Source of the DNA: Gemmatimonadaceae bacterium
Lineage (GTDB): Bacteria > Gemmatimonadota > Gemmatimonadetes > Gemmatimonadales > Gemmatimonadaceae
DNA: 55,916 bases
NCBI GenBank assembly: GCA_030835125.1
Contig: JAUQWM010000047.1
Coordinates: 1 to 55,916, forward strand
Reading direction: 5' to 3'
Shown: positions 8,879-16,527 of the stretch, in pieces
Position numbering within the stretch: position 1 is the first letter of the stretch
Layout of the letters: each line of letters opens with the position of its first letter
Notes under the pieces: model-generated
Databases searched by the model: none
What the model saw: the letters and a program-made list of their open reading frames with translations, nothing else
Told to the model about the DNA's origin: nothing
Position numbers and translations under genes: made by a program

Positions 8879-9634
8879 TCAGCCGGCTCGTGCCTGTGAC
8901 CCCGGAGCGGTGCTGCTGCCCGGCAGGCCGATGATCGAGCCGTAGCGCCGCCAGTAGAGGCCCATCGAGTACAGGGTCAGCGCGATCGCGAGCACCATCG
9001 AGACCGTACCGACGATCCCGTTGAACAGCGCGAAGGCATTCCAGGCCTGCCCGCGCCACCCGTGTTCCACCGCGGCCGTCGACGCCATGAACCAGAAGAA
9101 CGCCGCCCCGACCCAGATCATCTGGAACGTCGTCTTCAGCTTGGCCGGACCCATGGCCGCGATGACCACGCCGCGCCGCGCCGCGAGCTGGCGGAAGAGC
9201 GTCATCATGACCTCGCGCAGGACCACCACGCCGAGGATCCAGAGCGGCAGCCCGACCAGGCCAAGCGGCGTCACGAACGGGTAGACGAGGCGGCGCTCCC
9301 CGACGCTCGCGACGATGGGACCCACCGTCTCCCCTGCCGCCCACGCGTCCGAGGCCGGCAGCGAGGCGAACAGCGAGTCGCGCATCAGCCAGTACATCGG
9401 CAGCAGCGTGGCAATGAGCAGCAGCTTGTCGGCCAGCGGGTCCAGCAGCTTGCCGAGATTCGTCACCAGGTTCCGATCGCGCGCCAGCTTGCCGTCCACG
9501 TAGTCGGTCGACGCTGCGATGATGAACAGGACCCACGCGGACAGGCGTGGCTGCCATGCCGAGTTGATCACAAGTGTGGCAATCAACGGAGTCGCCGCGA
9601 TGCGCCCCATGGTGATCGCGTTCGGCAGGTTCAT
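8879..9634 (-). CDS. pgsA: CDP-diacylglycerol-glycerol-3-phosphate 3-phosphatidyltransferase
   Basis: This integral membrane enzyme makes phosphatidylglycerol phosphate. The CDP-alcohol phosphatidyltransferase signature is complete: DGKLAR, eight residues, G, three residues, D, three residues, D (in LGKLLDPLADK). The start MNLPNAIT at 9634 is 14 bases after mglA; the frame stays open further upstream but would overlap mglA. The protein of 251 residues is longer than typical PgsA (about 180-200), with a loop insertion after the second membrane span (around SLPASDAWAAGETV). A related phosphatidyltransferase with another acceptor cannot be excluded. Confidence 0.88.
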   Translation of the reverse strand: MNLPNAITMGRIAATPLIATLVINSAWQPRLSAWVLFIIAASTDYVDGKLARDRNLVTNLGKLLDPLADKLLLIATLLPMYWLMRDSLFASLPASDAWAAGETVGPIVASVGERRLVYPFVTPLGLVGLPLWILGVVVLREVMMTLFRQLAARRGVVIAAMGPAKLKTTFQMIWVGAAFFWFMASTAAVEHGWRGQAWNAFALFNGIVGTVSMVLAIALTLYSMGLYWRRYGSIIGLPGSSTAPGSQARAG

Positions 9635-9648
9635 CACGCGCGCGTTCC

Positions 9649-10326
9649 TCAGCTCAGCGTCTTCAGGACCAGCTTCGAGATCGCCTTCAAGGTATCGAAT
9701 ACCCCGTCGCCCGTCACGGCCACCGCCTCGAAGTGGGTGGCCCGCTCGATCCACTCGCCGGTGGCGAGCTGTGAGGTAAGGTACTCGCCGGCGTGGTACG
9801 GGTCCGGGGAGAGTCTCTGCCGGTCGGCTTCGGCAACCTCCCAGCCCGGGTTGAGCAACTGCTGGAGTTCGGCGATCGGTGCCGCCGTCGGCAGGTCACG
9901 TTTGTTGTACTGGATGACGAAGGGCATCTTCGTCAGGTCGTAACCGTACTCGGCCATGTTGTCGTACAGGTTCTGCATCGACTCCTGGTTCGCTTCCATC
10001 CGGTCGATCTGGGAGTCGGCGACGAACACCACGCCGTCCACGCCCTTGAGGATGAGCTTGCGGCTGGCGTTGTAGTAGACTTGGCCCGGCACCGTGTAGA
10101 GATGGAAGCGGGTCTTGAAGCCGCGGATCGTGCCGAGGTCCACCGGCAGGAAGTCGAAGAAGAGCGTGCGTTCGGTCTCGGTCGCGAGCGAGATCAGCTT
10201 CCCCCGGGTGCTGGGGGCGACCTTCCGGTAGACGTGCTCGAGGTTCGTGGTCTTGCCGCCGAGACCGGGGCCGTAGTAGACCAGCTTGCAGTTGATCTCG
10301 CGTGACGCGTAGTTGATCATCGACAT
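9649..10326 (-). CDS. mglA: MglA-like Ras family GTPase
   Basis: The 225-residue protein begins [18 protein letters not shown] and has P-loop GPGLGGKTT, the MglA-type switch segment TVPGQ and the G4 motif NKRD. In Myxococcus MglA sets cell polarity and gliding with a roadblock-domain GAP, MglB. A roadblock gene lies 15 bases upstream, so this is the GTPase/regulator pair. It is about 30 residues longer than typical MglA, with extra sequence around [11 protein letters not shown]. Its place among DNA repair and lipid genes may be only operon convenience. Confidence 0.9.
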   Translation of the reverse strand: MSMINYASREINCKLVYYGPGLGGKTTNLEHVYRKVAPSTRGKLISLATETERTLFFDFLPVDLGTIRGFKTRFHLYTVPGQVYYNASRKLILKGVDGVVFVADSQIDRMEANQESMQNLYDNMAEYGYDLTKMPFVIQYNKRDLPTAAPIAELQQLLNPGWEVAEADRQRLSPDPYHAGEYLTSQLATGEWIERATHFEAVAVTGDGVFDTLKAISKLVLKTLS

Positions 10327-10341
10327 GCGCGGGATCCTTTC

Positions 10342-10857
10342 CTACTGGAAGAGGCGGTCAATTTCGTCCTCGGCGCCAGCGAGGATCGCGGGCCGGGACG
10401 CGCCACGGACCGCGTCGCGCGCCGTCATCGCCGCCACGATCCCCGACAGTTCCTCCACGGCGGGACGGAGGCGGAGCCGCACCAGGCCGAGCGTGGTGCG
10501 CGCATCGAAGAGGACGACCAGGATCGCGCGCTGTGCCACGTCGGAGAGGAGCATCGACTCACGCTCTCCCTGGTGGAAAAGGCTGGAGAAGTCCGATGCG
10601 CCCAGCAGGCGCGCCAGCTGGTCATTGGCGCTGAAGTCCGCCGCGGTGAGCGTGGCAAACGTGGTGGGATCGAAGGAGGGGCGTTCCCCGGCCTGGACGA
10701 GCAGCTGCCCGCCGCGGTCGACCAGGAGTGCGCTGTGGGCGCTGCATTCCTGGAGCAACCGCTCCATGCCGCGCCGGAGGGCATCCTCGTCACCGGGGGT
10801 CAGGCTCCAGCTGGTCGCGCCAATCACCATGCGTGGGCTCGCTGCTCCAGAGATCAC
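10342..10857 (-). CDS. Roadblock/LC7 domain protein (MglB-like)
   Basis: The 171-residue protein has the roadblock pattern of a helix followed by SALLVDRGGQLLVQAGE, then LARLLGASDFSSLFHQGERESMLLS and ILVVLFDARTTLGLVRLRLR. Such proteins act as GAPs or scaffolds for MglA-type GTPases, and the mglA gene follows after 15 bases. The listed GTG directly follows the recR stop; an internal ATG at 10830 is an equally plausible start. The C-terminal 40 residues have no obvious domain. Confidence 0.8.
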   Translation of the reverse strand: MISGAASPRMVIGATSWSLTPGDEDALRRGMERLLQECSAHSALLVDRGGQLLVQAGERPSFDPTTFATLTAADFSANDQLARLLGASDFSSLFHQGERESMLLSDVAQRAILVVLFDARTTLGLVRLRLRPAVEELSGIVAAMTARDAVRGASRPAILAGAEDEIDRLFQ

Positions 10858-11460
10858 CTAACGTGAGTCCTGCACCATGTCGCGCCGGGCGACCAGCGCC
10901 TGGGCAATGGTCACACCATCCGCGTACTCCAGGTCACCACCCATCGGGAGCCCGCGGGCGATCCGCGACACCCGGACCGGTGCCGCCCCGAGGGCCTGCT
11001 GCACCAGCAGCGCAGTGGCCTCTCCCTCCACGCTGGGGTTGGTCGCCATGATGACCTCGCGGACCTCCCCGGCGGCGACACGCTCCACCAGGTGGTTGAC
11101 CGTGAGGTCTGATGCCGACACGCCATCGAGCGGCGACAGGCGCCCCCCGAGGACGTGGTACACCCCGCGGTATTCGCCTGACCGTTCGATGGCCCAGATA
11201 TCAGACGCTTCCTCCACCGCGCAGATAACACTCGCGTCCCGGCGGGGATCGGAGCAGATCGCGCACAGGTCCTGCTCCGTGAGGTTGTGGCAGCGCGGAC
11301 ATGGATGGACACGCTCGGCCAGGACTTCCAGCGCCTGCGCCAGCCGCAGGCTCCGGTCGGAAGGCTGCTTGAGCAGGTGGTAGGTCAGCCTCATCGCGGT
11401 CTTCTTCCCGATGCCGGGGAGCTTTGCCAGCTCCGCGGCCAGGTCATCGATCGCGGACAT
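10858..11460 (-). CDS. recR: Recombination mediator RecR
   Basis: The 200-residue protein has the helix-hairpin-helix LAKLPGIGKKTAMRLTYHLL, a four-cysteine zinc motif (CPRCHNLTEQDLCAIC) and the Toprim domain. With RecF and RecO it loads RecA at gaps. Gene order dnaX-ebfC-recR is the classic conserved cluster. The ATG at 11460 is used; the frame also has a TTG at 11463. Confidence 0.96.
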   Translation of the reverse strand: MSAIDDLAAELAKLPGIGKKTAMRLTYHLLKQPSDRSLRLAQALEVLAERVHPCPRCHNLTEQDLCAICSDPRRDASVICAVEEASDIWAIERSGEYRGVYHVLGGRLSPLDGVSASDLTVNHLVERVAAGEVREVIMATNPSVEGEATALLVQQALGAAPVRVSRIARGLPMGGDLEYADGVTIAQALVARRDMVQDSR

Positions 11461-11468
11461 CAAGCAGC

Positions 11469-11503
11469 TGACGGGACGCGGGTGACGGGCGACTCGAGAA
11501 CGA
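11469..11503. repeat. Degenerate heptad array between ebfC and recR
   Basis: The 52-base gap reads TGACGGG ACGCGGG TGACGGG CGACTCG AGAACGA from 11469. Two units are identical and the others keep the 7-base phase. This is weaker than the other arrays. Confidence 0.4.
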
Positions 11504-11515
11504 CCACGCCTCGGC

Positions 11516-11833
11516 TCAGATGGGGAGCTTGAACGGGAGGTCCATGCCCCCGGTGATCTTGCCCATCTCCTCCTGCGCCAGCTCGGTGGCCTTTTTCTGG
11601 GCGTCGTTCACCGCCACGACGACCAGGTCCTCGAGCATCTCGACGTCGGCTCCCCCGGCCAGCGAAGGGTCGATCCTGATGCGGCGGACCTGGCCGCGAC
11701 CGTCCGCCTCGACGGACACCAGTCCACCGCCCGCGGAACCGGTGACCACCTTGTGCTGCAGTTCTTCCTGCATCTGCTGCAGGCGGCCCTGCATCTGCTG
11801 CGCCTGCTGGAGGATCTTGAAGATGTCGGCCAT
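11516..11833 (-). CDS. ebfC: YbaB/EbfC family nucleoid-associated protein
   Basis: The small protein of 105 residues starts MADIFKILQQAQQMQGRLQQ, the usual helical N-terminus of the family, and ends with the beta-strand/helix part carrying DVEMLEDLVVVAVNDAQKKA. It binds DNA as a tweezer-like dimer. The ATG at 11833 is chosen over one at 11860 because homologues begin with this segment. It sits between dnaX and recR. Confidence 0.93.
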   Translation of the reverse strand: MADIFKILQQAQQMQGRLQQMQEELQHKVVTGSAGGGLVSVEADGRGQVRRIRIDPSLAGGADVEMLEDLVVVAVNDAQKKATELAQEEMGKITGGMDLPFKLPI

Positions 11834-11897
11834 GATTCCGAGGGAAAACCGTTCCGGCAACGCAAGCTAGGCGTCGCGCAGACGTGGCGGCAAGCGC

Positions 11898-13667
11898 TCA
11901 ATCGATCAGGTCGAGGTCGAGTTCCTCGATCGCGGCGCCCAGCAGCGGATCGCGCCGGCGCAGTGCGGCCAGCGTCTCCAACCGAACCGTCTCCACGGTC
12001 ATGCGCGGCGCCGGGGCGCCACCCAGTGAATCCCCGGCCAGTCGCACGGTGATTTTCTGGAGCCCGGCGAGCCAGGGCGTCATGGCGGCGAGCGCTTCAA
12101 CAGCCTTGGCGGCGATGGCTTCCTGGACGGCGGGGGCCTCGACCTGCAACGCCAGGGCGCCGGAGGCGCTCGTCCCCACGGGCAGCGCCTGCTCCAGCAG
12201 CGTGGCGACGAATGGCCGCTCGCGGCGGATGGAAGCCACCATGTCGTCCCACACGCCAGCGACCGCGTTCAGGTCGGCGACCGGGACCGCGCCTCGTGAC
12301 GCCGTGCTGCTCCGGCCAGCTGCCGGCACCGCCGCCGACGGCTCGACCGTGAGTGTGCCGATGGGTGTGGGACGCGACGCCGCTGCCGGACGCCGGGGCG
12401 GCGGGATCTCGCTCGCACGCTCCACCGACGTGGGGGTCTCCACACGCGATGAGGCGGACGCGCCCATGCCCGGCTTCCCTGCCGGGGCCGACGGTGCACG
12501 GCCGCGATCCGGGGACGGTGGGGGCGGCGATCCGTCCCCGCCCATTCCCTTGAGCACGTCCTCGATGGCCACCGTGCGATCGAGCAGCGCGAAACGGACG
12601 AGCGCCGTCTCGAGCAGCAGTTGCTGCTGCGTGCTCCGGCGGAAGCGCGGCTCCAGCTCGCCCAGCGCCGAGAGCATGCGCAGGAGGTCGCCTGACGAGA
12701 GGCGGCCCTTGCGCTCGGCGAGCGCGGCGCGCGTCCGCTCGGAGATGTCGCCCGGCTCACCGCCCAGTTCGACGGCCAGTTGCGCCCGCACGATGTCCCC
12801 GAAGCCGCTGAGGAAGAGGCCGAGGTCCACCCCCTGGTCGACGAGCCGCGCCACGGCGCCGAACACGTCACCCGCCCGGCGCCCGGACACGATGTCGAGG
12901 ATGGCCAGCTGCTCCTCCTCCGCGACGAGGCCCAGGGCCTCGCGCACGGCATCTGTCGTCAGGCGCCCGTCGTGAAAGGCCAGCACCTGGTCGGTGAGGC
13001 TGAGCGCATCGCGCATCGAGCCATCGGCGGCGCGACCGATCATGCCGAGCGCATCGGGGTCGGCCTCCACCTGCTCGGCCGCCAGCACGGTGGAGAGCCG
13101 CGCGCGAATCTCGGTGCTGGAGATGCGCTTGAAGTCGAAGCGCTGGAGGCGGCTCAGGACCGGCGCCGCGAACTGCGCGATCTTCTGCGGTTCGGTGGTG
13201 GCAAAGACGAACACGACGCGCGGCGGCGGTTCCTCGAGGATCTTGAGGAGCGCGTTCCACGCCTCGCGCGTGAGCATGTGCGCCTCGTCGATGATGTAGA
13301 CCTTCCACCGTGTCTCGCCGGATGGGGCGTACATCGCGCGCTCGCGCAGCTCCCGGGCGTCGTCGACGCCGCGGTTGGACGCGGCATCGATCTCGACCAC
13401 GTCGAGGCTGGACGCGCCCGACCAGATGCGCGTGCAGGACTGGCAGGTTCCGCACGGCTCGCCCGAGGCATCGCGCCGCTCGCAGTTGAGCGCCATGGCC
13501 AGCACGCGAGCAAGCGTCGTCTTGCCGGTGCCGCGCGGTCCGCAGAGCAGGTACCCGTGTGCCACCCGCCCGCGCGCGATGGCGCCGCGCAGCGTGTTGG
13601 ACACGTGCGTCTGGACCGCGACGTCGGCGAAGTTCTTCGGACGAAACTTGCGAGCGAGGGAAAGCAT
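11898..13667 (-). CDS. dnaX: DNA polymerase III subunit gamma/tau
   Basis: This clamp-loader ATPase of 589 residues has Walker A GPRGTGKTT, the zinc module CGTCQSC, Walker B VYIIDEAHML and sensor 1 FATTEP. The usual SRC arginine-finger motif reads SRLQ. The collar domain is followed by a Pro/Ala/Ser-rich linker (about residues 375-460) and a tau-specific C-terminal domain. No A-rich slippery site is visible, so a separate gamma form is not predicted. There is no clear ribosome-binding site. The region upstream contains heptad repeats, then ffs. Confidence 0.96.
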   Translation of the reverse strand: MLSLARKFRPKNFADVAVQTHVSNTLRGAIARGRVAHGYLLCGPRGTGKTTLARVLAMALNCERRDASGEPCGTCQSCTRIWSGASSLDVVEIDAASNRGVDDARELRERAMYAPSGETRWKVYIIDEAHMLTREAWNALLKILEEPPPRVVFVFATTEPQKIAQFAAPVLSRLQRFDFKRISSTEIRARLSTVLAAEQVEADPDALGMIGRAADGSMRDALSLTDQVLAFHDGRLTTDAVREALGLVAEEEQLAILDIVSGRRAGDVFGAVARLVDQGVDLGLFLSGFGDIVRAQLAVELGGEPGDISERTRAALAERKGRLSSGDLLRMLSALGELEPRFRRSTQQQLLLETALVRFALLDRTVAIEDVLKGMGGDGSPPPPSPDRGRAPSAPAGKPGMGASASSRVETPTSVERASEIPPPRRPAAASRPTPIGTLTVEPSAAVPAAGRSSTASRGAVPVADLNAVAGVWDDMVASIRRERPFVATLLEQALPVGTSASGALALQVEAPAVQEAIAAKAVEALAAMTPWLAGLQKITVRLAGDSLGGAPAPRMTVETVRLETLAALRRRDPLLGAAIEELDLDLID

Positions 13668-13677
13668 CAGGGAGTCA

Positions 13678-13773
13678 TGCTGCGTGCTGATTGCTGCGGG
13701 CTGCTGCTCCAGCTGCGGGCTGGGGCTGGGGCTCGGGCCGAGTCACGAATCTCGAGCCTCGAGCCTCGAGCCT
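13678..13773. repeat. Heptad array CGAGCCT between dnaX and ffs
   Basis: CGAGTCA CGAATCT CGAGCCT CGAGCCT CGAGCCT occupies 13739-13773. The first unit is the same as the array at 25641. A degenerate 7-base phase (TGCTGCG TGCTGAT TGCTGCG GGCTGCT) precedes it from 13678. The array lies just beyond the ffs terminator. Confidence 0.85.
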
Positions 13774-13776
13774 CGT

Positions 13777-13826
13777 ACAAACAAAACCGCGGGCCCCACG
13801 CCTCTCGAGGCAGCGGAAACCCGCGG
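13777..13826 (-). terminator. Terminator of the SRP RNA gene
   Basis: Read on the - strand, CCGCGGG (from 13826) pairs with CCCGCGG (to 13787), with an inner stem GCCTC/GAGGC, and is followed by TTTTGTTTGT. It lies right after the ffs RNA. Confidence 0.8.
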
Positions 13827-13830
13827 CAAT

Positions 13831-13928
13831 ACTCCAGGCCTGACGAAGCAACGAAAGACATCGCGTACCGCTGCTACCTTCGGGGTCCTGACGGAGTTGG
13901 CGCGCTCGCGCCCTTCGGGACCTGGAGC
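13831..13928 (-). ncRNA. ffs: Signal recognition particle RNA (4.5S, small bacterial type)
   Basis: On the - strand the core reads GTCAGGACCCCGAAGG, then TAGCAGCGGTA (about 13892-13865). This matches the conserved SRP helix-8 region that binds Ffh. The ends CTCCAGG (13927-13921) and CCTGGAG (13838-13832) pair to close the hairpin. A terminator follows, and another lies upstream. The apical part reads ACC-CCGAA-GGT, so the loop seems to have five bases rather than the usual GGAA. The exact ends are estimated. An ffs next to dnaX is common in bacteria. Confidence 0.88.
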
Positions 13929-13933
13929 ACCGG

Positions 13934-13967
13934 GAAAACTAAACCCTCCCGCGGGCAGCCGGGAGGG
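13934..13967 (-). terminator. Terminator after threonine aldolase gene
   Basis: On the - strand, CCCTCCCG and CGGGAGGG form an 8-bp stem with an 8-base loop, followed by TTTAGTTTT. It separates the aldolase transcript from ffs. Confidence 0.85.
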
Positions 13968-13998
13968 TACGTCCCGCGGACCGCGCCGCCATCCGCGA

Positions 13999-15081
13999 TT
14001 ACGGCTCGCTTCCCCTGAGCACCACCGGCCAGTCCGACGTGTCGCCAAGTTCCCGCCACGCTTCATCCAGGGCATCCAGCAGCGCCAGCGCCGCGGTGCG
14101 CGCCTCGTCTTCCGACACGTCCAGGTGCAGCACCATCCGCAGCCTCGACGGGTTCCACACCGAGACCAGCACGCCTTCGCGCGCGACCTTCCGCGCCACG
14201 TTCGCCGCGTCGAGGCCCGGGGCGAGGTCCACCATCACGATGTTCGTCTCGGGCGGCATGACCGTGGCCGCAATCGCGCGATCCACCACGTACGCAAAGT
14301 CCGCCGCACGCGCGTGGTCCTCCGCGAGCCGGAGGACGTGATGCTCCAGCCCGTACAGCGCCGCGGCGGCGAGGATACCGCTCTGCCGCATCACGCCGCC
14401 CAGCCGCTTCCGCGTTTCGTTCGCGCGACGCATGACGTCTTCATCCCCCGCGAGCACCGCGCCGGCGGGTGCGCCCAGTCCCTTCGAGAACGACACCATC
14501 ACCGTGTCACACCACTCCGCGAACTCGGCGAGGGTGTTCCCGGTGGCCACGGCCGCATTCCACAGCCGCGCGCCATCGAGGTGCACGCGACAGTTCCGCT
14601 CCCGCGCCACGTCGTGCATGGCGCGGAGCCCGGCGACCGGCGTGACCAGCCCACCGGCGCTGTTGTGTGTGTTCTCGAGACAGACCAGTGTCGCGCGCGG
14701 CAGGTACGGATCGAATGGGCGGAAGGCGCGCGACAGCGACGCAGCATCCATCATCGGACCATCGCCCGCTACCGTCCGGACCTGAACCCCGGACAGCGCG
14801 GCCGCGCCCGCCATCTCCCGCTCGACGATGTGTGCGCCCTGGTCGGTGTAGATCTCCGTGCCCGGCTCGCTCAACGTGGCCACCGCCACCTGGTTGGCCA
14901 TGGTGCCGCTCGGAAAGAACAGCGCGCGATCCTTGCCCAGCAGGTGCGCCACCTGCTCCTCGAGTCGTCGGGTGGTGGGGTCGCCATCGAGCACGTCGTC
15001 GCCGACCTCGGCGCTGGCGATCGCTCGCCGCATGCCGGCAGTCGGCTTGGTGACCGTGTCACTTCGCAGGTCGATCAGCAT
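13999..15081 (-). CDS. ltaE: Low-specificity L-threonine aldolase
   Basis: This PLP enzyme of 360 residues cleaves threonine/allo-threonine to glycine and acetaldehyde. It begins IDLRSDTVTKPTAGMRRAI, has the cofactor contact FPSGTMANQ, the HLDGARLWNAAVATG segment and the PLP lysine in SFSKGLGAPAGA, all typical of the beta-eliminating lyase/threonine aldolase family. It is the last gene before a good terminator. The 60-base gap to the YihY gene upstream holds nothing obvious. Confidence 0.94.
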   Translation of the reverse strand: MLIDLRSDTVTKPTAGMRRAIASAEVGDDVLDGDPTTRRLEEQVAHLLGKDRALFFPSGTMANQVAVATLSEPGTEIYTDQGAHIVEREMAGAAALSGVQVRTVAGDGPMMDAASLSRAFRPFDPYLPRATLVCLENTHNSAGGLVTPVAGLRAMHDVARERNCRVHLDGARLWNAAVATGNTLAEFAEWCDTVMVSFSKGLGAPAGAVLAGDEDVMRRANETRKRLGGVMRQSGILAAAALYGLEHHVLRLAEDHARAADFAYVVDRAIAATVMPPETNIVMVDLAPGLDAANVARKVAREGVLVSVWNPSRLRMVLHLDVSEDEARTAALALLDALDEAWRELGDTSDWPVVLRGSEP

Positions 15082-15141
15082 GCCGTAATCTGGCCTGACG
15101 AGTCCGTTCCTGACAGATGCCGGCGCAGGGCGAAGCCGCGC

Positions 15142-16077
15142 TTAGGCGTTACGGATCTCGTAGACGCGTGAGACCTCGCCGCCGATGAGGAAAATGATGG
15201 CGGTGTAGTAGACCCAGAATACCACCGACACGATGGTGTACAGCGTCCCCGAATAAAGCGTGGCCGGCGACAGCACGCCGGTCAGGGCGGCGTAGGCGAA
15301 GCGGGCCAGCTCGAACATGATGGCGGCCGTCACCGCCCCCACCATCGCCGCCCTGGTCGGGATGCCCCGGACGGGGATGAATCGATACAGGGCGAAGATG
15401 AGCGCCACCACGAGCGCGAAGGCCAGGAGGCGTCCGATCGCATACTCCAGGCCGCTCATCACGTCGCCACGGAGCCCCAGGTCGACGAGGAATGCCACGC
15501 CGCGCGACGTCCCGATCGCGATGTACGCCGTCAGCGCGATGTACCCCATGAGGAGCACGGTGGACAGGAACGTCAACCGGATGTCGAAGAGCTTGCCCGC
15601 GACCATGCCGCGCTGCGTCCCGAAATCGAGGACCTGGCTGAGCGCACTTCGCAGGGCGCCGAACAGGCGGGACGTGAACCAGACGTAACCGAGCGCGCCC
15701 CAGATGCCCAGGGCGCCGCGCGTCTGGAGCACGCCGTCGATCAGCGCGTGCACCGAGGATTCCATGGCGCCGCGGTGCTGGGGCAGCAGCGTGTCGAGCA
15801 ACTGGTGCACCGACAGCGCCGTCCGCTCGGGATTCTGGTCCAGCATGAACGCCAGGCCGGACATGACGAGCAGCGTGAACGGCAGCGCCGCCAGCAGGAT
15901 GCCGAAGGCGACGCCGCTGGCGAGGAACAGCAGGTCGTCTTCGGCGCTGTGCCGCCAGATACGGCGCAGGTAGTCGAAGACCGTGGCACCCGGGGTCGCC
16001 CTGGCCAGCGGCGACCCCGGTGCGGGCGCGGGCGCGGACGGCGCGCCCGGGGGAACGTTCAGCGGCGGACCGCTCAG
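15142..16077 (-). CDS. YihY/BrkB family membrane protein (apparent CTG start)
   Basis: This inner-membrane protein has about six hydrophobic segments, a Pro/Ala-rich N-terminus and the family-typical end YTAIIFLIGGEVSRVYE. The first ATG (15864) would cut off the first membrane segment (LLFLASGVAFGILLAALPFT). The frame is open upstream to a TGA with no ATG, GTG or TTG, but has a CTG at 16077. It overlaps the stop of the upstream gene as CTGA, just like the GTGA/ATGA overlaps elsewhere here, and is preceded by a G/A-rich run (GGAGGCGGGGGGAGA). That gives 311 residues, normal for the family. Function of the family is unclear; it is not a proven nuclease. Confidence 0.8.
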   Translation of the reverse strand: MSGPPLNVPPGAPSAPAPAPGSPLARATPGATVFDYLRRIWRHSAEDDLLFLASGVAFGILLAALPFTLLVMSGLAFMLDQNPERTALSVHQLLDTLLPQHRGAMESSVHALIDGVLQTRGALGIWGALGYVWFTSRLFGALRSALSQVLDFGTQRGMVAGKLFDIRLTFLSTVLLMGYIALTAYIAIGTSRGVAFLVDLGLRGDVMSGLEYAIGRLLAFALVVALIFALYRFIPVRGIPTRAAMVGAVTAAIMFELARFAYAALTGVLSPATLYSGTLYTIVSVVFWVYYTAIIFLIGGEVSRVYEIRNA

Positions 16078-16493
16078 TCTCCCCCCGCCTCCCCCGTTTC
16101 CGGCCGGTTGGTCTTGGACTCCGCCAACCGGCGTTCAAAGGCGGAACGCGCGTCACGCGCTGCCGCCCGTCCGCTGCGCACGGCGTCGTTCATGTCCTGG
16201 CGCCGCTCGCGCAGCATCGTGCGGGCGTCCTTCACGCGGGTCTCGACCTCGTCACGCGCCACGGCGATGGCGTCCCCGGCGCGCTCGCTCATGTCGCGGG
16301 CCAGGTGGCCCGCGGAGCGCTGGGCGCGCCGCGCCGACCGGCGCAGGTTACGGCGCATCTCCGCGCCACTCGACGGCGCGAACAGCAGGGCCAGCCCGGC
16401 CCCGATCGCGAGCCCGGCGAGGAACACGCCCGTGCTGCTCCCGTTCCGGCGTTCGACGATCACGGTCGGTTCTTCATCGATGTGGCGTGACAT
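16074..16493 (-). CDS. YtxH domain-containing protein
   Basis: The protein of 139 residues has a short N-terminus, one Gly-rich membrane segment (GVFLAGLAIGAGLALLFAPSSG), then a long charged helix rich in Arg, Ala and Glu, the arrangement of YtxH proteins linked to general stress. The ATG at 16493 has GGTGA upstream; an ATG at 16535 would overlap the aldolase gene. It overlaps the YihY gene by four bases. Confidence 0.75.
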   Translation of the reverse strand: MSRHIDEEPTVIVERRNGSSTGVFLAGLAIGAGLALLFAPSSGAEMRRNLRRSARRAQRSAGHLARDMSERAGDAIAVARDEVETRVKDARTMLRERRQDMNDAVRSGRAAARDARSAFERRLAESKTNRPETGEAGGD

Positions 16494-16527
16494 ATCGGTC
16501 ACCAGGTGAAGGGTGGGTATCGCCTGC

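Noticed and set aside
12515-12545. C/G run in dnaX as a possible programmed frameshift site
   Set aside because: It is not an A-rich slippery heptamer and has no clear stimulator; the frame continues normally into the tau domain.
12780-14018. Long open frame on the + strand opposite dnaX (also long frames opposite pyk, pgi and the redox genes)
   Set aside because: These are shadows of high-GC genes: Arg/Ala/Pro-rich, no family motifs, and the opposite strand has complete conserved proteins.
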